Shown: positions 19,454 to 28,323, counted from the stretch's first letter. The stretch is 64,000 bases of DNA from Stenotrophomonas maltophilia (GCF_013464485.1 NZ_RAUX01000010.1:170924-234923), one strand, 5' to 3'. Made by a program: numbers and translations. Notes: generated from the letters alone by a model not told the origin.

Positions 19454-19698
19454 ACGATACCGTTACCGATGATCAGGTCGTTGCCGTGTTCGCCCGCGTG
19501 CTGGGCATCGCCGCCGACAGCGTGAGCGACGACCTGCGTTACAACACCATCCCTCAGTGGGATTCGATCGCCCACATGTCGGTGGTGGCCGCACTGGAAG
19601 AAGCCTTCGGCGTGATGATCGACATGGATGAAGTGATCGACATGAGCTCGGTGGGCAAAGCGCGCGAGATCCTGCGCAAGCACGGCGCAGCCGTTTGA
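19450..19698 (+). CDS. Acyl carrier protein
   Basis: An 82-residue ACP. Ser39 in PQWDSIAHM is the expected phosphopantetheine site (DSL-type motif), and the acidic helices FGVMIDMDEVIDMSSVGKAREIL complete the four-helix fold. It differs from a housekeeping AcpP by its WDSIAHM motif, usual for carrier proteins of specialised pathways. The ATG overlaps the GNAT gene stop by four bases and the next gene follows at once, so it is built into this operon. It probably carries the acyl group made or activated by the neighbouring SDR, adenylating enzyme and LuxE/LuxC-like pair. Confidence 0.9.
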   Translation: MNDTVTDDQVVAVFARVLGIAADSVSDDLRYNTIPQWDSIAHMSVVAALEEAFGVMIDMDEVIDMSSVGKAREILRKHGAAV

Positions 19699-19700
19699 GC

Positions 19701-20444
19701 ATGGCCGGCGCCGCGCCCGTCATTCTGGTCACCGGTGCGTCGCGCGGCATCGGTCGCGAGATCGCGCTGCAGCAGGCCTCGCGGCATGCGCAGCTGGTAC
19801 TGGTGGCCCGCGATGAACAGGCACTGGCCGCGCTGGATGCACAGATCCAGGCGCTGGGCGCACCGGCTGCGCTCTGTGCCGCGCTCGACCTGACCGATGC
19901 CGATGCCATCGCGGGCCTGTTCAAGCAGATCTTCGCCCGGTTCGGCCGCCTGGATGGACTGGTCAACAATGCAGGCGTGCTGCACGAAGGCCTGCTCGGC
20001 ATGATCCGCGCCGAGGACATCGACCAGGTCCTGGCTGTCAACGTCAAGGCGCCCCTGATGGCGATGCAGTACGCCTCGCGGCTGATGGCGCGCGCCGGCA
20101 AGGGCAGCATCGTCAACCTGGTCTCGATCATGGGTGTCAACGGTGCTGCCGGGCTCAGCCTGTATGCGGCCAGCAAGGCCGCACTGGTCGGTGCCACCCG
20201 ATCGGCGTCGAAGGAACTGGCCCCCCGCGGAATCCGCGTCAATGCGGTCTCGCCAGGCTTCATCGATACCGACATGACACGCAGCATGCCGGAGGCCGCG
20301 CACGCCAAGCGTGTCGCGTCGATTGCGATGGGGCGCGCCGGCACCCCTGCGGAGGTGGCCGAACTGGTCGGCTTCCTGCTGGGTGATGCCTCCGCCTATG
20401 TCACCGGGCAGGTGATTGGCATCGACGGACAAATGGTGGTCTGA
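19701..20444 (+). CDS. FabG-like short-chain dehydrogenase/reductase
   Basis: A 247-residue classical SDR: VTGASRGIG, NNAGVLHEG, the catalytic Ser region IVNLVSIMG, LYAASKAALVG (YxxxK), and the C-terminal DASAYVTGQVIGIDGQMVV typical of FabG. It most likely reduces a 3-oxoacyl-ACP to the 3-hydroxyacyl form. An in-frame TTG at 19695 inside the ACP gene is possible, but the ATG at 19701 gives the usual length. Its substrate is presumably carried by the ACP encoded just upstream. Confidence 0.85.
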   Translation: MAGAAPVILVTGASRGIGREIALQQASRHAQLVLVARDEQALAALDAQIQALGAPAALCAALDLTDADAIAGLFKQIFARFGRLDGLVNNAGVLHEGLLGMIRAEDIDQVLAVNVKAPLMAMQYASRLMARAGKGSIVNLVSIMGVNGAAGLSLYAASKAALVGATRSASKELAPRGIRVNAVSPGFIDTDMTRSMPEAAHAKRVASIAMGRAGTPAEVAELVGFLLGDASAYVTGQVIGIDGQMVV

Positions 20445-21845
20445 ATGCCGTTCTGGAACCTTGAACAACACGGGTCGCGGGTCGCGCTGATCGATGGCGG
20501 GCAGACGCTGGACTTCGCGTCGCTGGCCCGCCTTTCCGACCAGTACGCCGCGCGGCTGCCCGAAGGACGCGGCATGGGCCTGCTGTGCATGCCCAGCCAT
20601 GGCGAGGCCGTGGCGCTTTACCTGGGCGCCCTGCGCAGCAGGCGCCAGGTTCCGTTGCTGCTGCAGCCCGATACCGACCCGGAACTGCTGGCGGCGCTGG
20701 TGGCGCATTACCAGCCTGACTGGGTCGCCACCGCCGGTCCTGCACCGGAGGGCTACCAGACCGTGCATCAGGGCCAGGCACTGGCCCTGCACCTGCGCGG
20801 CGCGGGTCCCGCCAACGAGGTACCACACGCCGATCTGGCGCTGCTGCTGAGCACCTCCGGCAGTACCGGCTCGTCAAAACTGGTGCGATTGTCCGCTGCG
20901 GGCCTGGACGCCAACGCCAATGCCATCGTCCAGTACCTGGGCCTGCGCGCCGATGATCGTGCGATCACGACGCTGCCACTGGCCTACTCGTTCGGCATGT
21001 CGATCCTCAACAGCCACCTTGCCGCTGGCGGCTCGGTGGTCCTGAGCGAGGACAGCCTGATGACCCGCGAGTTCTGGGACAGCGCGCGCAGCCACGGCAT
21101 CACCTCGCTGTCGGGCGTTCCGGCGACCTTCGAGATCCTGCGCCGGATGGGCCTTGCCCGCCTGCAGCTGCCCAGCCTGCGCATGCTCACCCAGGCAGGC
21201 GGCCGCCTGCGCGACGAACTGGTCGCCCACTTTGCCTCGTCCAGCCGCGATCACGGCCTGGAATTCTTCGTCATGTACGGGCAGACCGAAGCATCGCCGC
21301 GGATCAGCTATGTGCCATCGGCACGGATCCTGGACAAGGTCGGCAGCATTGGCATTGCCGTACCCGGCGGCCACATGCAGGTTGACGAGGCGACGGGCGA
21401 GCTGGTGTATTCCGGTCCCAACGTGATGATGGGATATGCCACCACGCGCGCCGACCTGGCCACCGGTGACGAACTGCACGGCGTCCTGCGCACCGGTGAC
21501 CTGGCCCGCGTCGACGAAGACGGTTTCCACTACATCACCGGACGTGCCAAGCGCTTCCTCAAGATTTCAGGCAACCGGGTCAACCTCGACGAAGTCGAGG
21601 CCATGCTGTCGACTGCGCTCGGCCAGCAGATCGTGTGCTCGGGCGACGATGATGACCTGGTGGCCTTCAGCCACGGCCACGAAGTTGCCGAGCAGGAGCG
21701 CGTGCGCCAACTGGTGCAGGCACGCTACAAGCTCTTCGGCGGCCATGTCCGTACCCTCCACCTGGACGCGCTGCCGCTGATGGCCAGCGGCAAGGTGGAC
21801 TACCAGCGTCTCCGGCAGACGGCCGGACAAGGAACTGCAAGGTGA
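20445..21845 (+). CDS. AMP-forming acyl/aryl ligase (ANL superfamily)
   Basis: A 466-residue adenylating enzyme with the main ANL core motifs: LLLSTSGSTGSSKLVRLS (A3), YGQTEASPR (A5), RTGDLARVDEDGFHYITGR (A7) and RAKRFLKISGNRVNLDEVE (A8). The C-terminal Lys is in LMASGKVDYQRL (A10). It should activate a carboxylic acid as acyl-AMP and load it onto a thiol, here most simply the adjacent ACP. The substrate cannot be read from the sequence. It follows the SDR stop with no gap and overlaps the LuxE-like start. Confidence 0.85.
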   Translation: MPFWNLEQHGSRVALIDGGQTLDFASLARLSDQYAARLPEGRGMGLLCMPSHGEAVALYLGALRSRRQVPLLLQPDTDPELLAALVAHYQPDWVATAGPAPEGYQTVHQGQALALHLRGAGPANEVPHADLALLLSTSGSTGSSKLVRLSAAGLDANANAIVQYLGLRADDRAITTLPLAYSFGMSILNSHLAAGGSVVLSEDSLMTREFWDSARSHGITSLSGVPATFEILRRMGLARLQLPSLRMLTQAGGRLRDELVAHFASSSRDHGLEFFVMYGQTEASPRISYVPSARILDKVGSIGIAVPGGHMQVDEATGELVYSGPNVMMGYATTRADLATGDELHGVLRTGDLARVDEDGFHYITGRAKRFLKISGNRVNLDEVEAMLSTALGQQIVCSGDDDDLVAFSHGHEVAEQERVRQLVQARYKLFGGHVRTLHLDALPLMASGKVDYQRLRQTAGQGTAR

Positions 21846-22948
21846 CCCAGCCCGCTCCCCCGGCCGCCACAGCTGCGGCCGCCCTGGAAGTCGACGTCTT
21901 CGGTCTCGATCGTGCCCACAAGCGCGCCTGGCTGCTTGACGGCCTCAATCGGCTGACCACCCATCACCGCGAGCACGGCCTGCCCTACGCCTCCATCCTC
22001 GATGGACTCTGGCCTGCCGGCGATGCAGACAGCCTGGAACAGGTGCCGTGGTTGCCGGTACGCATGTTCAAGCTGCTGGACCTCAAGAGCATCGACGACG
22101 ACAAGGTGTCACGCACGTTGGTGTCCAGTGGCACCACCGGCGCTGCGGTTTCCCGCATCTTCCTCGATGCCGACACCGCGCGCGCCCAGACCCGTGCACT
22201 GACCCGCATCTTCTCCCACTTCGCGGGTAACAGACGCCTGCGCATGCTGGTGGTGGACGATTCCAGCTTCCTGCGTGATCGCAGCCGCTTCAACGCACGC
22301 GCCGCAGGCATCCTCGGCTTCTCCAATTTCGGCCGCGACCATCTGTATCTGCTGGACGAAGACCTGCAACCGGACTGGACGGCCTTGGAGCAATGGCTGC
22401 AGGCGCATCCGGATGAGCCGGTGCTGCTGTTCGGCTTCACCTTCATCGTCTGGCAGTCGTTCGTGCAGGCCGCACGCCGTGATGGCCGGCAGATCCGCTT
22501 CCCGGCCGGTAGCATGCTGGTGCACGGTGGCGGCTGGAAGAAGATGGATGAGCAGAAGGTCGACAATGTTGCCTACAAGGCCGCGCTGTCGCAGACCTTC
22601 GGCATCGAACGCGTTCACAACTACTACGGCATGGTTGAACAGGTCGGCTCGATCTTCTTCGAATGCGAGCATGGCCACCTGCACGCGCCGGCCTATGCCG
22701 ACGTGGTCGTCCGCGACCTGCAGGACCTGCACCCGGTGCCGCACGGCACCACCGGTGTGATCCAGGTGCTGAGCCTGCTGCCCGAAAGCTATCCCGGCCA
22801 CAGCCTGCTGACCGAAGATCTCGGCGTGATCCACGGCGAAGACGATTGCCCTTGCGGTCGCCACGGCAAACACTTCGCCGTGCTCGGCCGTATCAAGAAC
22901 GTGGAAGTCCGCGGCTGCAGCGATACCCGCACGGTGCCCAACGCATGA
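21842..22948 (+). CDS. LuxE-like acyl-protein synthetase
   Basis: A 368-residue protein of the LuxE acyl-protein synthetase family. RTLVSSGTTGAAVSRIFLD is the adenylation P-loop-like motif, and SMLVHGGGWKKMDEQKV and HNYYGMVEQVGSIFFECE are family signatures. In luminous bacteria LuxE activates a fatty acid with ATP and passes the acyl group to LuxC. Here the start is a GTG at 21842 overlapping the ANL gene stop (GTGA), and a LuxC-like gene follows with an ATGA overlap. No luciferase genes are near. It probably activates the acid for a surface sugar, not for light. Confidence 0.85.
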   Translation: MTQPAPPAATAAAALEVDVFGLDRAHKRAWLLDGLNRLTTHHREHGLPYASILDGLWPAGDADSLEQVPWLPVRMFKLLDLKSIDDDKVSRTLVSSGTTGAAVSRIFLDADTARAQTRALTRIFSHFAGNRRLRMLVVDDSSFLRDRSRFNARAAGILGFSNFGRDHLYLLDEDLQPDWTALEQWLQAHPDEPVLLFGFTFIVWQSFVQAARRDGRQIRFPAGSMLVHGGGWKKMDEQKVDNVAYKAALSQTFGIERVHNYYGMVEQVGSIFFECEHGHLHAPAYADVVVRDLQDLHPVPHGTTGVIQVLSLLPESYPGHSLLTEDLGVIHGEDDCPCGRHGKHFAVLGRIKNVEVRGCSDTRTVPNA

Positions 22949-24168
22949 CCAGACTGCTCTTCTCGATCCACCCGGATGCCTCGCTGGACGCGGAGCTGGC
23001 GCGCCTGTCCGCGCTGCCCCCCCTTCTGCCATTCAGCGCACCACTGCGCGAATTCGTTGCTGATTTTTCCCGCCGCGTATTTGCGCTTCCGCAACTGCGC
23101 CAGCATCCGGAACTGGCGACCCTGGGCCACTGGTTCCGCGGTGCGGCTGTCAACCAGCTCTCACAGCGCATCGGCACCCGCGCGACCGAACTGGACCTGG
23201 CCCGCGGCCTAGTTTTCCACCTGGCACCGGCCAACGTCGACGTGCTGTTCGCCTATGCCTGGTTGATGTCGGTACTGTCGGGCAACACCAACGTGGCGCG
23301 CCTGTCGCAGAAGCAGAGTACCCAGCGCGATGCGCTTGTCTCCATCCTGCACGACATGCATCGCGAGGGCCTGCACCCGCAGGTTCTGGAACGTGCCGTG
23401 CTGCTGACCTATCCGCACGACGATGCGATCACCACGGCCATTTCCCACCGCTGCCACGCACGGATCATCTGGGGTGGCGACGCAACGGTCGCCAAGATCC
23501 GCTCGTTGCCGATCGCTCCGCTGGCCGTCGAACTGGCCTTCCCCGACCGGTTCGGCGTGGCCGTGATGCGCGCGGACGCGCTGGTGGAAGGCACCGATGC
23601 TGATCTTCAGGAACTTGCCAGGCGCTTCTGCAACGACGTGCTGTGGTTCGGACAGCAAGCGTGCTCTTCACCGCGCACGCTGTACTGGGTGGGTGAAGAA
23701 ACAGGCATCGCAGCGGCCAAGGCACGGTTCTGGCCGGCCGTGCGCAGCCAGGCTGCAGGCCTGGAAGATGAGCCCGCAGCGCTGATGGCCCGGGTCACCG
23801 ATGCCAACCTGTTGGCCGCGACCGGTCATGGCGTGCGTTCGGCCGACGCCATCGGCTTGTATCCCCTGCGTCTGGAAGCGGCGCGCGCCGATGGCGGAAT
23901 CCGCGAGATCCAGTCCGGCCACGGCCTGGTGGTCGAGATCGACCTGCCAGCCCTGTCTGCATTGGCGCCGCAGCTCGACGACCGCGACCAGACGCTGGTC
24001 CAGCATGGCTTCAGTACTTCGGCACTGCGCGATTTCCTGTCCAGCCTTGGCAACCGCGCCATCGATCGCGTGGTGCCCTTCGGCCGCGCCCTGGATTTCC
24101 ACCCGGTCTGGGACGGCACCGACCTGATCGACGTCCTCACCCGCAAGATCACCCTGCCAGCGACCTGA
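22945..24168 (+). CDS. LuxC-like acyl-CoA/acyl-protein reductase
   Basis: A 407-residue member of the LuxC reductase family (aldehyde dehydrogenase superfamily). The nucleophile is Cys240 in WFGQQACSSPR. HLAPANVDVLFAYAW and SGNTNVARLSQKQST lie before it, and ARIIWGGDATVAKIRSLP is the nucleotide-binding region. LuxC reduces an acyl group, received as a thioester, to the aldehyde with NADPH. Paired with the LuxE-like gene upstream it suggests a small acid-to-aldehyde reductase. How an aldehyde would be used here is unknown; a link to the sugar N-acyl group or to the aminotransferase is only inference. Confidence 0.83.
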   Translation: MTRLLFSIHPDASLDAELARLSALPPLLPFSAPLREFVADFSRRVFALPQLRQHPELATLGHWFRGAAVNQLSQRIGTRATELDLARGLVFHLAPANVDVLFAYAWLMSVLSGNTNVARLSQKQSTQRDALVSILHDMHREGLHPQVLERAVLLTYPHDDAITTAISHRCHARIIWGGDATVAKIRSLPIAPLAVELAFPDRFGVAVMRADALVEGTDADLQELARRFCNDVLWFGQQACSSPRTLYWVGEETGIAAAKARFWPAVRSQAAGLEDEPAALMARVTDANLLAATGHGVRSADAIGLYPLRLEAARADGGIREIQSGHGLVVEIDLPALSALAPQLDDRDQTLVQHGFSTSALRDFLSSLGNRAIDRVVPFGRALDFHPVWDGTDLIDVLTRKITLPAT

Positions 24169-24172
24169 CCTG

Positions 24173-24538
24173 ATGAGCTACGTTTTCATTGCCCTGACCA
24201 TCCTGCTGACCGTCTACGGCCAGCTCATGCTGAAGTGGCAGGTCAGCCTCAACCCCGGCGCGACCATTGACGGGCTGAATCCGCGCGCGGTCATCACCCT
24301 GCTGCTCAATCCCTGGGTGATCAGCGCCTTTGCAGCGGCTTTCGGTGCTTCGCTGTGCTGGATGGCAGCCATTGGCCGGATGCCCCTGAGCAAGGCCTAT
24401 CCCTTCACCGCGCTGAGCTTCCCGCTGGTCGCGACCCTGGCGGTATGGCTCTTCCGCGAGTCCTTTGACTCGCATAAGATCGCCGGCACCGCCCTGATCA
24501 TCCTCGGCGTCATCGTACTGTCTCGTTCCGGAGCCTGA
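24173..24538 (+). CDS. Small EamA/ArnE-F-like membrane protein, putative lipid-sugar flippase subunit
   Basis: A 121-residue protein with four predicted membrane helices (about 2-21, 42-66, 74-93, 101-118) and the half-size EamA layout of ArnE/ArnF: LLTVYGQLMLKWQVS at the start, then MPLSKAYPFTALSFPLVA and AGTALIILGVIVLSR. ArnE/ArnF help move undecaprenyl-phosphate-aminoarabinose across the inner membrane. As the only such gene here it may act as a homodimer. The GT2 gene upstream and the polytopic gene downstream support a flippase role. A generic SMR-type exporter is the alternative. Confidence 0.75.
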   Translation: MSYVFIALTILLTVYGQLMLKWQVSLNPGATIDGLNPRAVITLLLNPWVISAFAAAFGASLCWMAAIGRMPLSKAYPFTALSFPLVATLAVWLFRESFDSHKIAGTALIILGVIVLSRSGA

Positions 24539-24541
24539 ACC

Positions 24542-25168
24542 ATGTCGCAGAAGACCGATGGGTTGCACGCAGTGCTTTCACACCCCGCGGTCTACGACCT
24601 GCTACAGAACATGCTGGGCGCACGCCGCTCCCGCGCCCGGCTGATCCGCGATCACATACGGCCGCGTACCGGTGACCGCATCCTGGATATCGGCTGTGGC
24701 ACCGGTGAACTTTTCAGCCAGATGCCCGGCGGCCTGCACTACGTTGGCTTCGATCTGTCCGAAGCCTACATCCAGGCAGCCCGCCAGCGTTTTGGCGGAC
24801 GTGCACGTTTCGAGTGCATGGACGTGGCCGACTACCAGCTGGCCGGCGGCGAGCAACAGCAGGCCGATCTGGTACTGGCCATCGGCATCCTCCACCACCT
24901 CGACGACGACCGCGCCCGTGCGCTGATGCGCACCGCGCGCGCGGCGCTCAAGCCCGGTGGCCGCTTCATCTCTCTTGACGGTGCGTATGTCGAAGGCCAA
25001 TCGGCCATCGCGCACGCGTTGATCGCCCGTGACCGCGGGCAGAGCATCCGCACCCCCGACGCCTATCGGGCCCTGGCCGAAGCCGAATTCTCGACGGTAT
25101 CCGGCCGGGTCAGGGGCGATATGCTGTACGTACCCTACACCCACTACATCATGGAATGCGTGCGCTGA
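24542..25168 (+). CDS. Class I SAM-dependent methyltransferase
   Basis: A 208-residue Rossmann methyltransferase. Motif I is ILDIGCGTGELF, followed by YVGFDLSEAYIQAA, with motif post-III region ALKPGGRFISLDG. VLAIGILHHLDDD is typical of small-molecule and sugar O- or N-methyltransferases. It starts three bases after the flippase-like gene stop. It probably methylates the sugar or its acyl group; nothing in the sequence fixes the target. Confidence 0.85.
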   Translation: MSQKTDGLHAVLSHPAVYDLLQNMLGARRSRARLIRDHIRPRTGDRILDIGCGTGELFSQMPGGLHYVGFDLSEAYIQAARQRFGGRARFECMDVADYQLAGGEQQQADLVLAIGILHHLDDDRARALMRTARAALKPGGRFISLDGAYVEGQSAIAHALIARDRGQSIRTPDAYRALAEAEFSTVSGRVRGDMLYVPYTHYIMECVR

Positions 25169-25198
25169 GCTGCGGCCCAGCCACGTTCAGGAGCAGCA

Positions 25199-26332
25199 GT
25201 GATTCCGTTCAACAAGCCGTACATGACTGGCCAGGAGCTGGTCAACATCACTCACGCCCACGCCAATGGCCATCTCAGCGGCGACGGCCCGTTCACCAAG
25301 CAGTGCCACGCCTGGTTGAACGAGCGCACCGGCGCCCAGGCATCACTGCTGACGCATTCGTGCACCGCAGCGCTGGAAATGGCGGCCCTGCTGCTGGACC
25401 TGGTTCCGGGCGACGAAGTGATCATGCCGTCCTACACGTTCGTTTCCACCTCCAACGCCTTCGTGCTGCGCGGTGCGGTACCGGTCTTCGTCGATGTCCG
25501 CGCCGATACCCTCAACATCGATGAGACGCTCATCGAAGCAGCCATCACGCCGCGCACCAAGGCCATCTGTGTTGTGCACTACGCCGGCGTCTCGTGCGAG
25601 ATGGATGCAATCCTGGACATCGCGGCTCGACATGGCCTGGCAGTGGTGGAAGATGCCGCGCAGGGCATCATGTCCACCTACAAGGGGCGCCCACTGGGCA
25701 CCATTGGCGATCTGGGCGCACTGAGCTTCCACGAGACCAAGAACATCATTTCCGGTGAAGGTGGCGCACTGTTGTGCCGCGACCGCCAGCATGCCGAGCG
25801 CGCCGAGATCATCCGCGAGAAGGGCACCAACCGCAGCCGCTTCTTCCGCGGCCAGGTTGACAAGTACACCTGGGTGGACCTGGGCTCCTCCTTCCTGCCC
25901 GGTGAGATCACTGCTGCATTCCTGGCTGCGCAGATGGACTCGGCCGAAGACATCACCCGACGCCGCCTTGCGATCTGGGACCGCTACCACCACTGGGCGG
26001 CGGCGCACGAAGCAGAAGGGCGCCTGACCCGTCCGACGATTCCGGCGCACTGCAGCCACAATGCGCACATGTACTACATGCTGCTGCCGTCATTGGAAGT
26101 GCGCAGCCAGTTCATCCAGGAGATGAAGGCGCAGGGCGTGCAGACCGTGTTCCACTACATCCCCCTGCACTCCTCGCCGGCCGGCACGGCCTACGGCCGC
26201 ACCGGCTCGCCGATGACCGTCACCGATGACATCAGCCAGCGGCTGGTGCGCATGCCGCTGTGGATCGGCGTGGAACCGCAACTGGACGCGGTCATGGAGG
26301 CAGCCGACGCGGCACTGAGGCAGTACGCATGA
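25199..26332 (+). CDS. WecE/RffA-like dTDP-4-keto-6-deoxyhexose aminotransferase
   Basis: A 377-residue PLP aminotransferase of the DegT/DnrJ/EryC1/StrS family. The N-terminus IPFNKPYMTGQELVNI and LLTHSCTAALEMAALLL match WecE closely, VVEDAAQGIMSTYKGRPLG contains the PLP Asp, and Lys181 in SFHETKNIISGEGGAL is the Schiff-base lysine. WecE converts dTDP-4-keto-6-deoxyglucose (RmlA and RmlB product) to dTDP-4-amino-4,6-dideoxygalactose. The start is GTG at 25199 with CAGGAG upstream. Same family as ArnB, which supports an Arn-like reading of the operon. Whether the product has the galacto or gluco form is not certain. Confidence 0.88.
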   Translation: MIPFNKPYMTGQELVNITHAHANGHLSGDGPFTKQCHAWLNERTGAQASLLTHSCTAALEMAALLLDLVPGDEVIMPSYTFVSTSNAFVLRGAVPVFVDVRADTLNIDETLIEAAITPRTKAICVVHYAGVSCEMDAILDIAARHGLAVVEDAAQGIMSTYKGRPLGTIGDLGALSFHETKNIISGEGGALLCRDRQHAERAEIIREKGTNRSRFFRGQVDKYTWVDLGSSFLPGEITAAFLAAQMDSAEDITRRRLAIWDRYHHWAAAHEAEGRLTRPTIPAHCSHNAHMYYMLLPSLEVRSQFIQEMKAQGVQTVFHYIPLHSSPAGTAYGRTGSPMTVTDDISQRLVRMPLWIGVEPQLDAVMEAADAALRQYA

Positions 26333-28242
26333 GTGAGGCCCACAAGGCACCCGCCAGGCTGCTGACCCCGCCTGGCATCGGGTCGCTCGCGTTCATGCTG
26401 CGCGCGTTCGGCGTGCTGCTTGCAATCGCTGCCTCCTGCAATGCGCTGTTGTTCAGTGATGCTGTCGCTACACCGCTGGTGCAGTCCGATGCCTGGTATT
26501 TCCTGGAAAGTTTCCTGCCGCGCTATTTCGACGGCTCGCTGACCTTCCTGGATCTGTTCATGCAGCGTGGCGTGGGCGACCACGCACAACCGCTGCAGAA
26601 ACTGGTACTGCTGTTCCACACCAAGTACTTCGACATGGACTTCCGTGTTGAAGGCCTGATCGGCATCCTCATCGGCATCGCCTGGTGCTGTGCCGTGGCA
26701 CGTGAAATGCCACGCCACGCACTGGCCAGCCCGATGCGCAATGCGTACGCCTGGTTGTGCATCGGCCTGGTCTTCGCGCTGGGCCTGTCGCTCAACAGCT
26801 CCAACATCTTCACCTGGCCGCTGGCGACGCTGGGATACATCCCGCTGCTGCTGGGTGCGTTGTATTTCTCGCTGGTGATGACCCAGCTGCAGCAGGCCCG
26901 GCCGTGGCTCGTGTTTGCCGCCACGCTGTTGCTGGGGCTGTGTACCGATGAGATCGCGCTGGTCCTGGTGATCGCAACCGCACTCGCCTGCGTGCCGCTG
27001 CTCACCGCCTCGCGGCGCGACAAGGCAATCGCCCTCGTTGCTGCGGTGGTCGCCCTGATCCTGGTCCGGGGTTTCCTGTGGTGGGTTGCCATGCGGGCAG
27101 GCACGGGCGCCACCATGCTGCCCAGCCGTGGCCTTGCCGAATCACTGTTGACCGCCGATGCGCTGAAAGGATTGCTGATTCCGTTCTCGGACGGCCTGAT
27201 CCATCTGGAACTGTTGTCGGCTCGATTCCCCAAGGCCACGCAGACAGCGGTCATGGTCTGCGCCGGCGCCGTCCTGGCCCTGCAGGTGTTCTTCTGGGTA
27301 ACCGTAGCCGGTGCCTGGCGGAGGCGTACCTACAACCGGACCCTGGCGATGGCCACGTTCCTGATGCTGGTTGCGTATGCACTGACCGCCGGCATCATCC
27401 TCAGCCGTGTGCCGGCGTTCGATTGGAACTACCTGCATCAGCCCCGCTATGTGATGTCCTATCAGATCAACCTGGTCGCCATCGCAGTGATGTTCCACTA
27501 CCGGCTGACCCGTCCCGATGCATCCGCGCCGGCTTCGGCGCACGCATCGCCCAAGGCGTGGCGCGTCGAGCAGGGTGCCATCCTGCTGCTGGTCGTCGGC
27601 CTGCTGGCCGTGCAATGGCAGGCGTCGCGCTATAACTGGAAGCTGCCGCATTACCTGATTCCCTACTGGCAGAACACTGCCTTGGCCATGCAGCGTCTGG
27701 CCACCGATCCGCGCACACCACCGACCGCCTGCCCCGACATCATGACGGTGTGCGGTTACCCCGAGGAAGAGCGGGGCAAGTTGATCTCGCTGCTGGTGGA
27801 CAAGCAGCTGAATGTCTTCTCCAACCGCTTCCAGATCCGCAACCGCCTGTACCCGTCACTGGCAACGGTGCCCGGTTTCGGCCCCGGGGCGGTACAGGAG
27901 CAGCGCTTCGACCGTCGAATCGCGGGCGCACCGGTCAAGGCCTCACTGCTGGCCGAGCCACTGTCCGGGAGCTGCGCCGGTGGCACCTCCGCAGCGCAGC
28001 CGGTTCGCATCCATCTGGACACCCGTGACCTGGCACCGTTCGGCGCCCAGCTGTGGGTCGATTCGGTCGGTGCGCAACGCACGCTGCTGGCCAGCACCGC
28101 TGCGGCGGAGCCAGCGCTGACCGTGGAGCATGCGCTTCCCGATCACTCGGTACTGTCGCTGGTCCGCTCGGACAGCCAAGGTGTCCTGGCCCAGCAGCAG
28201 CTCGATCTGCCTCCTTGCGCGATCGGCTCCCCAGCACGCTGA
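26329..28242 (+). CDS. Large polytopic membrane protein, putative periplasmic glycosyltransferase
   Basis: A 637-residue inner-membrane protein whose ATG overlaps the aminotransferase stop. I count about eleven membrane helices in the first 430 residues, then a soluble C-terminal domain of about 200 residues (PTACPDIMTVCGYPEEERGK onward) that should face the periplasm. The first periplasmic loop is long (SDAWYFLESFLPRYFDG, then HTKYFDMDFRVEG). This plan resembles GT-C enzymes such as GtrC-type serotype proteins or ArnT, which take a sugar from undecaprenyl phosphate. I recognise no diagnostic catalytic motif, so the role rests on topology and context. Confidence 0.6.
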   Translation: MSEAHKAPARLLTPPGIGSLAFMLRAFGVLLAIAASCNALLFSDAVATPLVQSDAWYFLESFLPRYFDGSLTFLDLFMQRGVGDHAQPLQKLVLLFHTKYFDMDFRVEGLIGILIGIAWCCAVAREMPRHALASPMRNAYAWLCIGLVFALGLSLNSSNIFTWPLATLGYIPLLLGALYFSLVMTQLQQARPWLVFAATLLLGLCTDEIALVLVIATALACVPLLTASRRDKAIALVAAVVALILVRGFLWWVAMRAGTGATMLPSRGLAESLLTADALKGLLIPFSDGLIHLELLSARFPKATQTAVMVCAGAVLALQVFFWVTVAGAWRRRTYNRTLAMATFLMLVAYALTAGIILSRVPAFDWNYLHQPRYVMSYQINLVAIAVMFHYRLTRPDASAPASAHASPKAWRVEQGAILLLVVGLLAVQWQASRYNWKLPHYLIPYWQNTALAMQRLATDPRTPPTACPDIMTVCGYPEEERGKLISLLVDKQLNVFSNRFQIRNRLYPSLATVPGFGPGAVQEQRFDRRIAGAPVKASLLAEPLSGSCAGGTSAAQPVRIHLDTRDLAPFGAQLWVDSVGAQRTLLASTAAAEPALTVEHALPDHSVLSLVRSDSQGVLAQQQLDLPPCAIGSPAR

Positions 28243-28265
28243 GCCAGAACACCGGCCCAAAAAAA

Positions 28266-28292
28266 GGCCGGTGCGGACTTCACCGCACCGGC
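28266..28292. terminator. Bidirectional terminator between the two O-antigen half-operons
   Basis: GCCGGTGCGG (28267-28276) and CCGCACCGGC (28283-28292) form a perfect 10-bp stem with a 6-base loop. A run of seven A precedes it, which is a T tract for the leftward acyltransferase gene ending at 28324. It also lies just after the rightward operon stop at 28242. Confidence 0.8.
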
Positions 28293-28323
28293 TTGCTTCA
28301 CTCTTCCTGATACTGGCCCTTTC

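Noticed and set aside
19695-19700. TTG start for the FabG-like SDR
   Set aside because: It lies inside the ACP gene with no ribosome site of its own; the ATG at 19701 gives the usual SDR N-terminus.
21842-24168. A bioluminescence (lux) operon
   Set aside because: Only LuxE-like and LuxC-like genes are present; no luxA, luxB or luxD-like gene occurs, and the neighbours are sugar and lipid-carrier genes.
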